DNA of 64,000 bases from Bacillota bacterium (GTDB taxonomy: Bacteria > Bacillota > Clostridia > Acetivibrionales > Acetivibrionaceae). The position numbers were made by a program, and so were the translations under genes. Within the stretch, counting starts at the first letter, position 1; each line of letters starts with the position of its first letter. Where the stretch lies: NCBI GenBank assembly GCA_023398495.1, contig JAEWSG010000129.1, positions 1 to 64,000 of the forward strand, given 5' to 3'. Shown piece by piece: positions 47,404 to 55,199 of this stretch. The notes under the pieces are model-generated. The model was not told the origin of the DNA, did not search any database, and was given only the letters and a program-made list of their open reading frames with translations.

Positions 47404-47474
47404 TTTGATGGGCTTTGTGACCAAAATATTATATAGGTTATTTTTTGAAATGGCCTTATAGGATGGGAGGCAAA

Positions 47475-47771
47475 ATGAATAGAAGAATTTCTATAGTTAT
47501 TAACGGAAATGAAATATATTTGGGAAAAATCGAGAATTTACCAATAAAAGAAGAGGTAATTATACGTGAAAGCATAGAGCTATTTGGTGATGATGATCCA
47601 TGCATAATTCATCGATCGTATATAATAAAAAAGGTATTATTTCAATTTATTGAAGAAGCGGATAGAGTAAAGCCCGGGAATAGCGTGAAACTATCCGCAA
47701 TAAGCAATGAAATCATAAGTAAATTGGACATAAAAAATTGCTGTAATGGAATTTTGACGTTTTTAACCTAA
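47475..47771 (+). CDS. Small conserved-looking protein at the end of the RiPP locus
   Basis: 98 residues from ATG 47475, with GGGAGG 4 bases upstream; the frame is open further upstream but without a ribosome site. It is soluble, mixed alpha/beta, with two adjacent Cys near the end (KNCCNGIL). I recognise no family. Known splicease systems need a small accessory partner (PlpY), and this gene could be the counterpart by size and position; nothing in the sequence proves that. Its stop codon touches a repeat. Confidence 0.6.
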   Translation: MNRRISIVINGNEIYLGKIENLPIKEEVIIRESIELFGDDDPCIIHRSYIIKKVLFQFIEEADRVKPGNSVKLSAISNEIISKLDIKNCCNGILTFLT

Positions 47772-47796
47772 GGTACTACTAAAATATAAGTTATCC
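47771..47796. repeat. Short copy of the AAATATAAG repeat
   Basis: AGGTACTACTAAAATATAAG followed by TTATCC. It lies between convergent genes and supplies the stop codon of the minus-strand VOC gene. Confidence 0.55.
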
Positions 47797-48204
47797 TTCG
47801 GACTCTATCCTTTCATTGACAAGTGACATGGATTCACCTATCTCAACTATGTTTTCATCAGGGTCATAAATTCTGAAAACCTTCTGTCCCCATGGCTGAA
47901 GAGTAATTCCATGTATGATTTTCATCCCGTTTTTCATAGCACTTTCATATGCTTTATCAACGTCATCCGTTTCAAAATATATTTCAAGCTTGTGTCCTCT
48001 GGTTTCTGATATTTGATTTTCTGAAGAACCTTGAAATATATTTTCATAAGCGTGTTCCATTTGCCATAGAGACAAACCGACTGTATATCCTATGTTTACT
48101 CCAAAATCATCCTGGACTTTCAAATTCAAAAAATCTTCATAAAATTTTCGAGAGGATTTTAAATCCTTAACAATCAAAACTGATGAAATGTATTTTATAT
48201 CCAT
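47791..48204 (-). CDS. VOC-family (glyoxalase/bleomycin resistance-like) protein
   Basis: 137 residues from ATG 48204 (GGAGGG 4 bases upstream). Two beta-alpha-beta-beta-beta units: ISSVLIVKDLKSSRKFYEDFL and HKLEIYFETDDVDKAYESAMKNG...RIYDPDENIVEIGE. The family binds a metal or small ligand; function is not deducible. The start overlaps the stop of the DUF3795 gene in the arrangement TAATG, so the pair is translationally coupled. Confidence 0.85.
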   Translation of the reverse strand: MDIKYISSVLIVKDLKSSRKFYEDFLNLKVQDDFGVNIGYTVGLSLWQMEHAYENIFQGSSENQISETRGHKLEIYFETDDVDKAYESAMKNGMKIIHGITLQPWGQKVFRIYDPDENIVEIGESMSLVNERIESEG

Positions 48205-48458
48205 TATACCCTCCACTTTTTACATTGCTCAATCCTTGCACCATTGTCACCATGCTCCTTGTCATATGAAAATCCAACAAGAGCAGAGCATGGCATTTCA
48301 CTGCATTCTCCACAATGAGCTGCCTGTTTTGACTCGCAACACTTTTTAACCTGACATTCTCCCCAAAAAACTGTATCAGTATTTACACATCCCGGACAAT
48401 TATTGGGCTCCTTGTAAGAACATTCACTGCACAACAGACCACATCTTGATTCTACCAT
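48204..48458 (-). CDS. DUF3795 cysteine-rich protein
   Basis: 84 residues from ATG 48458 (GGGAGG upstream). Eleven cysteines in pairs (RCGLLCSECSY, NNCPGCV, CQVKKCC, HCGECSEMPC) indicate a metal-binding protein of the DUF3795 type, usually small and cytoplasmic. Role unknown. Coupled to the VOC gene. Confidence 0.8.
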   Translation of the reverse strand: MVESRCGLLCSECSYKEPNNCPGCVNTDTVFWGECQVKKCCESKQAAHCGECSEMPCSALVGFSYDKEHGDNGARIEQCKKWRV

Positions 48459-48585
48459 ATGCAACCTCCCTTTTTGCTCTATTCCATCACACCGAACAAG
48501 ACAACTATATGTCATGTTCAAATATTTTTAATCTTTTCCCTTACTTCATCAGCTAAATCAACAGGCTCAATAACCTTTGAAGAGG

Positions 48586-48780
48586 TTATTGATTTGCAAA
48601 CTTAAGTTCAATTCCATTATTCCCAATTGTGTATGCCACATTATACTCCTTATTGCTTTCACTGTCATACAAATTGATTGTATTTCCATCTATACTCTTT
48701 ATACTATAATTGAATGAAATATCCTGAAAATAATCATCCGTTAACCACTTAATAGTTTCTTCTCTATAATATACTCTCTC
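48586..48780 (-). pseudogene. C-terminal coding remnant, no start codon
   Basis: The minus strand reads 64 codons with coding character (TIKWLTDDYFQDISFNYSIK, YNVAYTIGNNGIELKFANQ) up to TAA, but an in-frame stop lies immediately upstream and there is no start. It looks like the tail of a secreted or lipocalin-like protein. A 9-bp hairpin (48569-48591) overlaps the stop. The rest of 48522-48924 shows nothing. Confidence 0.45.
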
Positions 48781-48924
48781 TTAATCTCCCATACTTTAAT
48801 CTATCTGTCAACTGGCGATATCTAAAATATTGATTTAGTACTTTTCACCATTAAATAAAATCAACCAAGGAAATTTTTGAAACCGCCTAATAAGGAATAG
48901 GAAAGTCATGGCTCATATTATCAA

Positions 48925-50088
48925 TTATTTGTCTACTATTACCATTTGGGACTCCTCAAGGTTTTCACTGTTTATGGGATAATCAAGCATATAAACAAAA
49001 CCTTGCCTGCATTTTATTTTTTTATGGGCAGTCATAAAACCATTTGAGGGAAGTTCTATGGGTGTAATCATCCACTCGCTAATATTCTCATCTTCAACAT
49101 CCCAATTGAAGCTATGGTTTATAAGTATTCTTTCCATGCGATTGGGGCTGCTTGATGAAGTATTATTTGTGTTTGTTCCAATCAATGAAGGTGTGACAAA
49201 ATATAAAATATTTGTATCAAATGCAATTATGCTTTCATCATTTCGAAAGTATCCGACTTTTTCGATTCTTGACTCCTTAAAATTATAAAGACAAAGTCTT
49301 CTAGGTATAATCTCCAAAATTACCCTGTCGGAATCATAGATATCAAAATCACGTATGTCAAACTGCTTTTGTGAAACCTTCGCTGGTGTTATGAAAATGC
49401 TAGTGGACATCTGAAGAGGGTTAATATGGTTTACTAGTTTATGGTTGTTATTAAAAACATATAGATTTTGTCTGTTGCTCTCGAAGCAAAGCATCAAAAG
49501 CCACCCGTCCTTAGAAAACACCATTTTTGAACATTCAAGCCCTTTAACAAGTTGGTATTTATTCTCAAGATTCAAGTTTGTACTGTATTCATGCAGTTCG
49601 CCCGTTTTAATATCGTAGGCATAAATTTTGTTATCATGTACTGCAATACTTACATACATTGCATTATTGTTTTCCACATTTCTTAACAACTGCTGACCGT
49701 CAACATCATAAACAAACAGTTTGTTTCCATATTCTTGACCAGAACCAATTTCCCCTGTTTTGCCTATTAGATAAACCAAACCGTCAACAACATCAAAATC
49801 GAGCCATTTGTTCTCCAATGGATTACTAATAATAGATTTACTCTGCGGCCTAATGTAGTAATTCTGAGCATTAGAGTTTGAGAAGGACTGAATGGAATTA
49901 ATGTTACTATTGACGTTTCCAGGATTGTTGACTGGATTGTTTTTAGTATATGATGAACTCAGTTCCGGGTTTTGCGAAGGCATGACTATAATATCTCCAT
50001 TTTCAAGCTGAGTACTGCAGCTTGAGAATAAAGATACCATAATAAAAACAAATATAATTTTAATCAGTCTGTTATTAAATATTAGCAT
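48925..50088 (-). CDS. Lipoprotein with beta-propeller-like domain
   Basis: 387 residues from ATG 50088 (GGTGAT upstream). A lipoprotein signal ends in MVSLFSSCST. An Asn/Ser/Pro-rich linker leads to a domain with repeated beta strands (WLDFDVVDGLVYLIGKTG, VSIAVHDNKIYAYDIKTGEL, KMVFSKDGWLLMLCF) resembling a six- or seven-bladed propeller. No enzyme motif. Probably an outside sensor or binding protein; the two-component system that follows on the same strand may be unrelated. Confidence 0.7.
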   Translation of the reverse strand: MLIFNNRLIKIIFVFIMVSLFSSCSTQLENGDIIVMPSQNPELSSSYTKNNPVNNPGNVNSNINSIQSFSNSNAQNYYIRPQSKSIISNPLENKWLDFDVVDGLVYLIGKTGEIGSGQEYGNKLFVYDVDGQQLLRNVENNNAMYVSIAVHDNKIYAYDIKTGELHEYSTNLNLENKYQLVKGLECSKMVFSKDGWLLMLCFESNRQNLYVFNNNHKLVNHINPLQMSTSIFITPAKVSQKQFDIRDFDIYDSDRVILEIIPRRLCLYNFKESRIEKVGYFRNDESIIAFDTNILYFVTPSLIGTNTNNTSSSSPNRMERILINHSFNWDVEDENISEWMITPIELPSNGFMTAHKKIKCRQGFVYMLDYPINSENLEESQMVIVDK

Positions 50089-50108
50089 AACATCAATCAC
50101 CACGAATT

Positions 50109-50188
50109 CTAGTGCTTTTGAACATAATTCATTTCTAGAAATGAATTATGCAAAATGCACATCCTATTTTTTTGTTAATCAGCACTAG
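50109..50188 (+). repeat. CTAGTGC palindromic element, complete copy
   Basis: 80 bp with perfect 8-bp terminal inverted repeats (CTAGTGCT, AGCACTAG) and the inner hairpin AATTCATTTC-TAG-AAATGAATT. It lies between a lipoprotein gene and a kinase gene. It is too small to encode a transposase. Confidence 0.8.
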
Positions 50189-50210
50189 ATTTACTTCATT
50201 CTTGCAGCTT

Positions 50211-51590
50211 TTACGCTGTGATATGTATTATTAGTCTAAATTCAGTGCCTTCATTAAGAACGCTTTTTACAGAAATATCCCAATTAAGTATTTCGGTAAT
50301 TCTCTTTACAACATACAATCCTATTCCACTTCCCTTACCACTTTCGCGGGCATCGTCGGTCATATAGAAATTATCAAATATATAAGGAAGATCCTTTTCA
50401 TGTATACCTTTTCCATTATCACTTATAACAATTGATATGATATTATCATGTTCCTCCGTATCAATTCTGACCCATCCATTGGTTCTACCATATTTTACTG
50501 CATTATCGATTATATTAATGGCAATCTCTATGAGAAGATCTCTGTCGGTTTCAATATTTATGTTTTCATTGATATTATTTATTATACTTATACCCTTGTC
50601 GAGAGTTATAGGCGAAAGAATTTTTATTGCAGCAGAAATTTCGTTACGCAGATTCAAATATGAAAATGAAGGCTTTACCTCTTCTAGTCTGGTAACTGAT
50701 ACCAAGGATCTAACGAGTTTTGACAGTCTGTCGATTTCCTTGTCCACGTAGCTAAGATGCTCGTTTAGAAGTGCAGTGTCAACTTTCGCTTCTCCCATAA
50801 ATGGCTCAATAAGTGCTTTGATTGATGTCAGTGGGGTTTTGAATTCATGTGAAACACTGCTCACAAACCTTTTCCTTCCTTCATCTATTCTTTTAAGCTC
50901 AGAACTCATCATGTTGAAAGTCTTCGCAAGTGTTCCGATTTCATCTTTTGCATTAATATCAACAGTGACACCGGTTTTGCCATCAAGAATTCCAAGGGAA
51001 GCAAACGTCATTTCCTTTATAGGACGGGCTATTCTAAGGCCCAGGAAATAGGTTGTCAATAATAACAGGAGTATCACAACAATGGAAATAATCCCAACCT
51101 GAAAAGCAAACTTCATTATATCCTGCCATACATCAGATACATTGTATGAAATCAGCACAACTCCGGTAAAAATGTCCTTTTTAAACATAGGATAGGTCAA
51201 CATTGCAATTCTTTGACTGCCAGCAGTGTAATATCCAACACTTGACTTTTTTGAGGAATAGGTTTTTCTAATTTCAGGGTTTTCAATAGATAACCCATCA
51301 AACTGTTTGAGACTATCTGCTACTACTTTTTTTTCCAAGTTCAAAACTAGAACTCTTCCGCCAAGACCCTTGCTATTAACATCATCTACCGAATTCAGAA
51401 AATATGTGAGCTTTAAGTTCTTTGCAGCCATTTCAGAAACAATACCTGCCATTTCAGAATAAACCCTCTCGGTTTTAAGGTATTGCTGCTGACCGTAAAG
51501 GGTTATAAGTATTGCGTTAATCAGAGTAATTGCTGTCAGAAAAAGCAGCCCATATGTAACTGCAAGACGGAGACTGATGCTTTTAAACAA
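50211..51590 (-). CDS. Membrane sensor histidine kinase
   Basis: 459 residues from TTG 51590. Two membrane segments (about 10-30 and 160-183) bracket an outer sensor domain; HAMP follows, then HisKA with the phospho-acceptor in FVSSVSHEFKTPLTS and an HATPase domain with NIIDNAVKY, DNGKGI and GKGSGIGLYVVK. It is encoded 6 bases after its response regulator. Organised like PhoR/VicK-type kinases. Stimulus unknown. Confidence 0.92.
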   Translation of the reverse strand: MFKSISLRLAVTYGLLFLTAITLINAILITLYGQQQYLKTERVYSEMAGIVSEMAAKNLKLTYFLNSVDDVNSKGLGGRVLVLNLEKKVVADSLKQFDGLSIENPEIRKTYSSKKSSVGYYTAGSQRIAMLTYPMFKKDIFTGVVLISYNVSDVWQDIMKFAFQVGIISIVVILLLLLTTYFLGLRIARPIKEMTFASLGILDGKTGVTVDINAKDEIGTLAKTFNMMSSELKRIDEGRKRFVSSVSHEFKTPLTSIKALIEPFMGEAKVDTALLNEHLSYVDKEIDRLSKLVRSLVSVTRLEEVKPSFSYLNLRNEISAAIKILSPITLDKGISIINNINENINIETDRDLLIEIAINIIDNAVKYGRTNGWVRIDTEEHDNIISIVISDNGKGIHEKDLPYIFDNFYMTDDARESGKGSGIGLYVVKRITEILNWDISVKSVLNEGTEFRLIIHITA

Positions 51591-51596
51591 ATTCCA

Positions 51597-52277
51597 TCAT
51601 GCCTCCTTTACAAAATAGTAGCCTACTCCCCATTTTGTCCTTATAAAAAAAGGATCTGACGGGTCATCCTCGATTTTTTCCCTTAAGTTACTCAGATGCA
51701 CATCGACTGTACGAGTATCAAAATCCAGCTCATTCCAGACTGTTTCATATAGTTTGTCCCTGGAAATGACTATACCCCTGTTTTTAACCAACGTATCAAG
51801 TATATCAAATTCCTTGGCAGTAAGTTCAATTATAGTATTATTCTTTAAAACATAACGCAAATTATAATCAACTGTCAGATTTCTGCAAACAAACTTTTCT
51901 CTGGTAATTTTCACTGCTGTGTTTTTCCTTCTTGAGACAGCTCTCATCCTTGCTATGAGTACCCGGGCATTGAAAGGTTTTGTCACGTAATCGTCTGCTC
52001 CAAGCTCAAGGCCAAGAACCATATCTGCATAATCATCCTTTGCAGTTAGCATTATAACAGGAATATCGCTTGTTTCACGTATTTTTTTCAGCAGTGTGAT
52101 TCCGTCCATACCTGGCAACATTATATCCAAAAGCACCATGTCTACTTTGTACGACCTGACTGCATCCAATCCGGAAATCCCGTCATAAGCAGCAAAAACT
52201 TCATATCCTTCCTTTTTGAGACTGGCAGAAAGACCTATAACAAGAGGTTTTTCGTCATCAACTATTAGAATTTTCAT
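51597..52277 (-). CDS. OmpR-family response regulator
   Basis: 226 residues from ATG 52277 (AGGTGA 6 bases upstream). Receiver: DDE near residue 10, phospho-acceptor in VLLDIMLPGMDG, VTKPFNARV. C-terminal winged helix with ELTAKEFDILDTL and TVDVHLSNLREKIE. It forms a coupled pair with the kinase gene. Targets unknown; possible targets include neighbouring surface genes. Confidence 0.93.
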   Translation of the reverse strand: MKILIVDDEKPLVIGLSASLKKEGYEVFAAYDGISGLDAVRSYKVDMVLLDIMLPGMDGITLLKKIRETSDIPVIMLTAKDDYADMVLGLELGADDYVTKPFNARVLIARMRAVSRRKNTAVKITREKFVCRNLTVDYNLRYVLKNNTIIELTAKEFDILDTLVKNRGIVISRDKLYETVWNELDFDTRTVDVHLSNLREKIEDDPSDPFFIRTKWGVGYYFVKEA

Positions 52278-52449
52278 CGTATTCACCTGCCCATTACTTT
52301 ACTGATAAAATTATATTATCACATTGTATTGAAGCAAGAAAGCCTTACTTATTTGAAACTAAAATCTTTAAACTTTCTTAACAATTTTTAATACTTTCTG
52401 AAACATTATAAATTATCATTGTATTTAACATGATTCCAAAAATTTCACC

Positions 52450-52506
52450 GGTCAATTAGTAATAATAGAATTAGCTAATCTAGTATTTTTGAATCGCCAA
52501 TTGACC
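52450..52506. repeat. Inverted repeat with GGTCAATT / AATTGACC ends
   Basis: GGTCAATT (52450-52457) and AATTGACC (52499-52506) enclose an A/T-rich 41-base centre upstream of the SIMPL gene. The sequence CAATTGACCAGTTA recurs near 25800. Confidence 0.45.
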
Positions 52507-52556
52507 AGTTATTTTTTAGAATCACCTATTACAATTTCAATTGGAGGAAAATATTT

Positions 52557-53375
52557 ATGAAAAACTTTAAAAATGTGACGTTAGTTTTTACCTGTTTATT
52601 TGTATTTTCAATTCTTTTCTGGTTTCAACAGGGAATGGCAACACCTGTAGCCACCAACACAAATGTAAATGATGAAAGAAGTACTATTTCAGTGTCAGGA
52701 AGTGCTGATGTCATGGTAGTTCCCGACGAAGCAATTGTAACCCTTGGGGTGGATACAAAGAACAAAGATATTGTCAAAGCTAAATCAGAAAACGATAAGA
52801 AAGTCAATGATATCATTAATATTGCAAAAAAGTATAAGATCGATCAAAAGCATATAAAGGTTGATTACATAAATATAAGACCGGGAGACATTAAATCTAA
52901 TGCTTATTACTATGATATTCCTGAGAAAGGTTCTGAAAACTACGGATATATTGCCAAAAAGAGAATTGTTATAACCATGAAGGATCTGTCAAAATTTGAA
53001 GATTTCCTTACGGATTTGGTTAAAAACGGTGCTGAGTACATATCCGGAGTTGATTTTAAGACATCAGAACTAAGAAAGCATAAGGATAAAGCTCGTGAAC
53101 TGGCTGTTAAGGCAGCAAAAGAAAAAGCTGATGCAATGTCTGCAGTGCTTGGTCAAAAGGCTGGGAAAGCTTTTGCAATAAATGAAGAACAGGAATACTA
53201 CTGGTCCTGGTATGATTCATGGTACAGTGGTTGGTATCAGAGTAATTCAATTTCAACTGCCAACAGTATACAAAACGTTATTTCTGTACCTGAACAACAG
53301 ATAACAGGAGATGGTGCGGTACCAGGGCAAATAAAAATTAGTGCAAAGGTAAATATTCAGTTTAATCTTGATTAG
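52557..53375 (+). CDS. SIMPL-domain (DUF541) secreted protein
   Basis: 272 residues. A signal peptide (FTCLFVFSILFWFQQGMA) is followed by the SIMPL domain: ISVSGSADVMVVPDEAIVTLGV at its start and KARELAVKAAKEKADAMSAVLGQ in the helix. The family includes BP26 and YggE; in bacteria it is linked to oxidative or stress responses, with no clear enzyme activity. The region with Tyr/Trp (YYWSWYDSWYSGWY) is an unusual aromatic insertion. GGAGGAAA precedes the ATG. Confidence 0.88.
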   Translation: MKNFKNVTLVFTCLFVFSILFWFQQGMATPVATNTNVNDERSTISVSGSADVMVVPDEAIVTLGVDTKNKDIVKAKSENDKKVNDIINIAKKYKIDQKHIKVDYINIRPGDIKSNAYYYDIPEKGSENYGYIAKKRIVITMKDLSKFEDFLTDLVKNGAEYISGVDFKTSELRKHKDKARELAVKAAKEKADAMSAVLGQKAGKAFAINEEQEYYWSWYDSWYSGWYQSNSISTANSIQNVISVPEQQITGDGAVPGQIKISAKVNIQFNLD

Positions 53376-53420
53376 TAATGGCTAAAAAACAAGCTCCGAC
53401 ACTAAGGTAAATTGAGTTCT

Positions 53421-53710
53421 ATCTTCCCGGTATACCACTTATGACTATAGTAAAAGGTACCGTAAGACCATTCAGAAATCTTTGCATTGGGAGTAGGAAA
53501 AATTTTAGTATACGAGAATGAATTACCAATTTACAAACAAAAAGTTTGCAACTTTGAGAATGTTGCAAACTTTTCTATATTTAAAACATGTCTATGTATT
53601 CAGAAACGCGAGACTTTAATATTTCAATCGCACTTGGTGACCATTAACCCCATTAAAAATCTTCTCAGCAGTGAGACTTCTCCATTTATTTCTGCTGCAT
53701 AAAAATAGTA
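53421..53710 (+). repeat. 290-bp duplicated segment, copy 1
   Basis: About 90% alike to 56674-56964. It starts ATCTTCCCGGTATACC and includes a 13-bp perfect hairpin (AAAAGTTTGCAAC 53540-53552, GTTGCAAACTTTT 53562-53574). Its right end reads, on the minus strand, like the C-terminus of a lost Uma2 gene (TIFMQQK). This segment fills most of 53376-53725. Confidence 0.8.
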
Positions 53711-53725
53711 TCTTTATCTTAATCA

Positions 53726-53932
53726 CTACCCATTCTTTTCATTATACAAGCTTATAGACTTTTTTACTGAAGCACCTTTCCATTGCCGTCTTCCTAATCT
53801 CACAAGTTGAGTTTTGATTTCGGACCTTATCTTAATACCATCTTTATAATTTAAAATCTCGTCCTTAAGTAGTCTATGATCAATAATCCTAATGAGGCTC
53901 CAATACTTAGTGTATACACACAAACTAATCAT
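53726..53932 (-). pseudogene. Short frame containing a scar of a WYL-regulator gene
   Basis: The 68-codon frame starts ATGATTAG across the rtcB stop. Its end, RQWKGASVKKSISLYNEK, joins two DNA pieces found separately in the WYL gene at 60170: the AATGGAAAGGTGCTT block (coding MERCF) and the sequence coding VKKSISLYN. This suggests an internal deletion of a second WYL copy. Whether the frame is translated is unknown. Confidence 0.4.
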
Positions 53933-55109
53933 CAGAAGCTTTAAAATTATAGACTGGTCTAACTATCTTGCTGATTTCAACAGCATCCTGAATGTTAGCA
54001 ATGATCTCCTCCATAGGCTTATAGGCAAATGGGGCCTCATCCAACGTATCTATGGACAGCGAGGTTGTATAAATTCCATCCATTGATTTTTTAAACTCCT
54101 CTAATGAAAGGCTACGCCTTGCCTGCCTTCTGCTCATCAACCGGCCAGCTCCATGAGGTGCAGATCTATTCCAATCATCATTTCCTTTTCCTATGGCAAT
54201 AATGCTTCCATCCCTCATATTTATTGGAATAATAACAACCTCGCCTTTTTTTGCAGAAATTGCACCTTTTCTCAAAATCATTTCATCCAGATCAATATAG
54301 TTATGGATAGTCGTAAAACTATCTGCCACGTTAAAGCCCATTTCACGGATAATAACCTCAGCTATAGCCATCCTGTTGTATTGGGCAAATTTCTGAGCAA
54401 TATGCATATCAAAGATGTAATCATCAAAGGTTTGGCCTTCGACATAAGCCAGTGCACTGTTTATTTTAGTTTTTTCCTTTTCTATTTCTGCCTGGATTTC
54501 CTTGGCTCTTCCTTTAGACTTTAATTCAGCAATAATAGAATCATTGCTTCTCCTTATAATCTCTTTTACTGCTCTGTCCTGATAGTACTCGGCAATTTGT
54601 TTTCCTAAATTCCGGCTACCCGAATGCACTACCAAGTATCTATTTTCATCCTCATCTTCATTCATTTCAATGAAGTGATTCCCCCCTCCCAGAGTGCCTA
54701 TGCTTAAAGATGCCCTCTTCATGTCAACATGCTCCTTACATTTTAAGCTGTCAAGATCTATAAACTTCTTGTATTCATGAGGTGTTTCACGAACATCAAA
54801 TCCGCTTGGAACATAGCTTCTTATAACCTTATCAAGCTTATCGAAATCAACCTTTGTTTTTTTGAGCATACTGACGAACATCCCACATCCAATATCAACA
54901 CCAACCAGATTAGGGACAATCTTGTCTTTTATGGTCATGGTTGTTCCAATTGTACATCCCGCACCCGCATGAGTATCAGGCATGATTCTGATCCGGCTGT
55001 CTTTTACAAACTCCTGACCGCAAAGCTCCAGTATTTGCTCAGCTGCCTTTTCTTCTAAATTATCGGTAAACACTTTTGCAGTGTTATATTTCCCTTTGAT
55101 TTCTATCAT
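53925..55109 (-). CDS. rtcB: RtcB RNA ligase
   Basis: 394 residues. RtcB joins 2',3'-cyclic-phosphate or 3'-phosphate ends to 5'-OH ends using GTP and Mn. Visible metal and active-site residues include D72 and C75 in GVDIGCGM, GGGNHFIE near 141, VVHSGSRNLGK near 160 and the guanylylated His319 in PHGAGR. The length is that of the short bacterial RtcB class. No archease (activator) gene is in view. It is followed upstream in the same direction by the slipin gene and the tRNA-like RNA, and sits in an island of RNA-repair-type genes. Confidence 0.95.
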   Translation of the reverse strand: MIEIKGKYNTAKVFTDNLEEKAAEQILELCGQEFVKDSRIRIMPDTHAGAGCTIGTTMTIKDKIVPNLVGVDIGCGMFVSMLKKTKVDFDKLDKVIRSYVPSGFDVRETPHEYKKFIDLDSLKCKEHVDMKRASLSIGTLGGGNHFIEMNEDEDENRYLVVHSGSRNLGKQIAEYYQDRAVKEIIRRSNDSIIAELKSKGRAKEIQAEIEKEKTKINSALAYVEGQTFDDYIFDMHIAQKFAQYNRMAIAEVIIREMGFNVADSFTTIHNYIDLDEMILRKGAISAKKGEVVIIPINMRDGSIIAIGKGNDDWNRSAPHGAGRLMSRRQARRSLSLEEFKKSMDGIYTTSLSIDTLDEAPFAYKPMEEIIANIQDAVEISKIVRPVYNFKASDD

Positions 55110-55199
55110 AACTTCACCTCTTATAATTGCAGATCTCCCTTGCCAAAAAATTAATTAATAACAAAGGAGACCGCTAACACTATGTTTATCATCTCACAC

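Noticed and set aside
50109..50188. Insertion sequence
   Set aside because: At 80 bp it cannot encode a transposase; it is a MITE-like palindromic repeat.
53421..53710. CRISPR-like repeat near TTTCAATCGCAC
   Set aside because: The sequence occurs once per 290-bp duplication, without spacer-separated tandem copies, and no cas gene is nearby.
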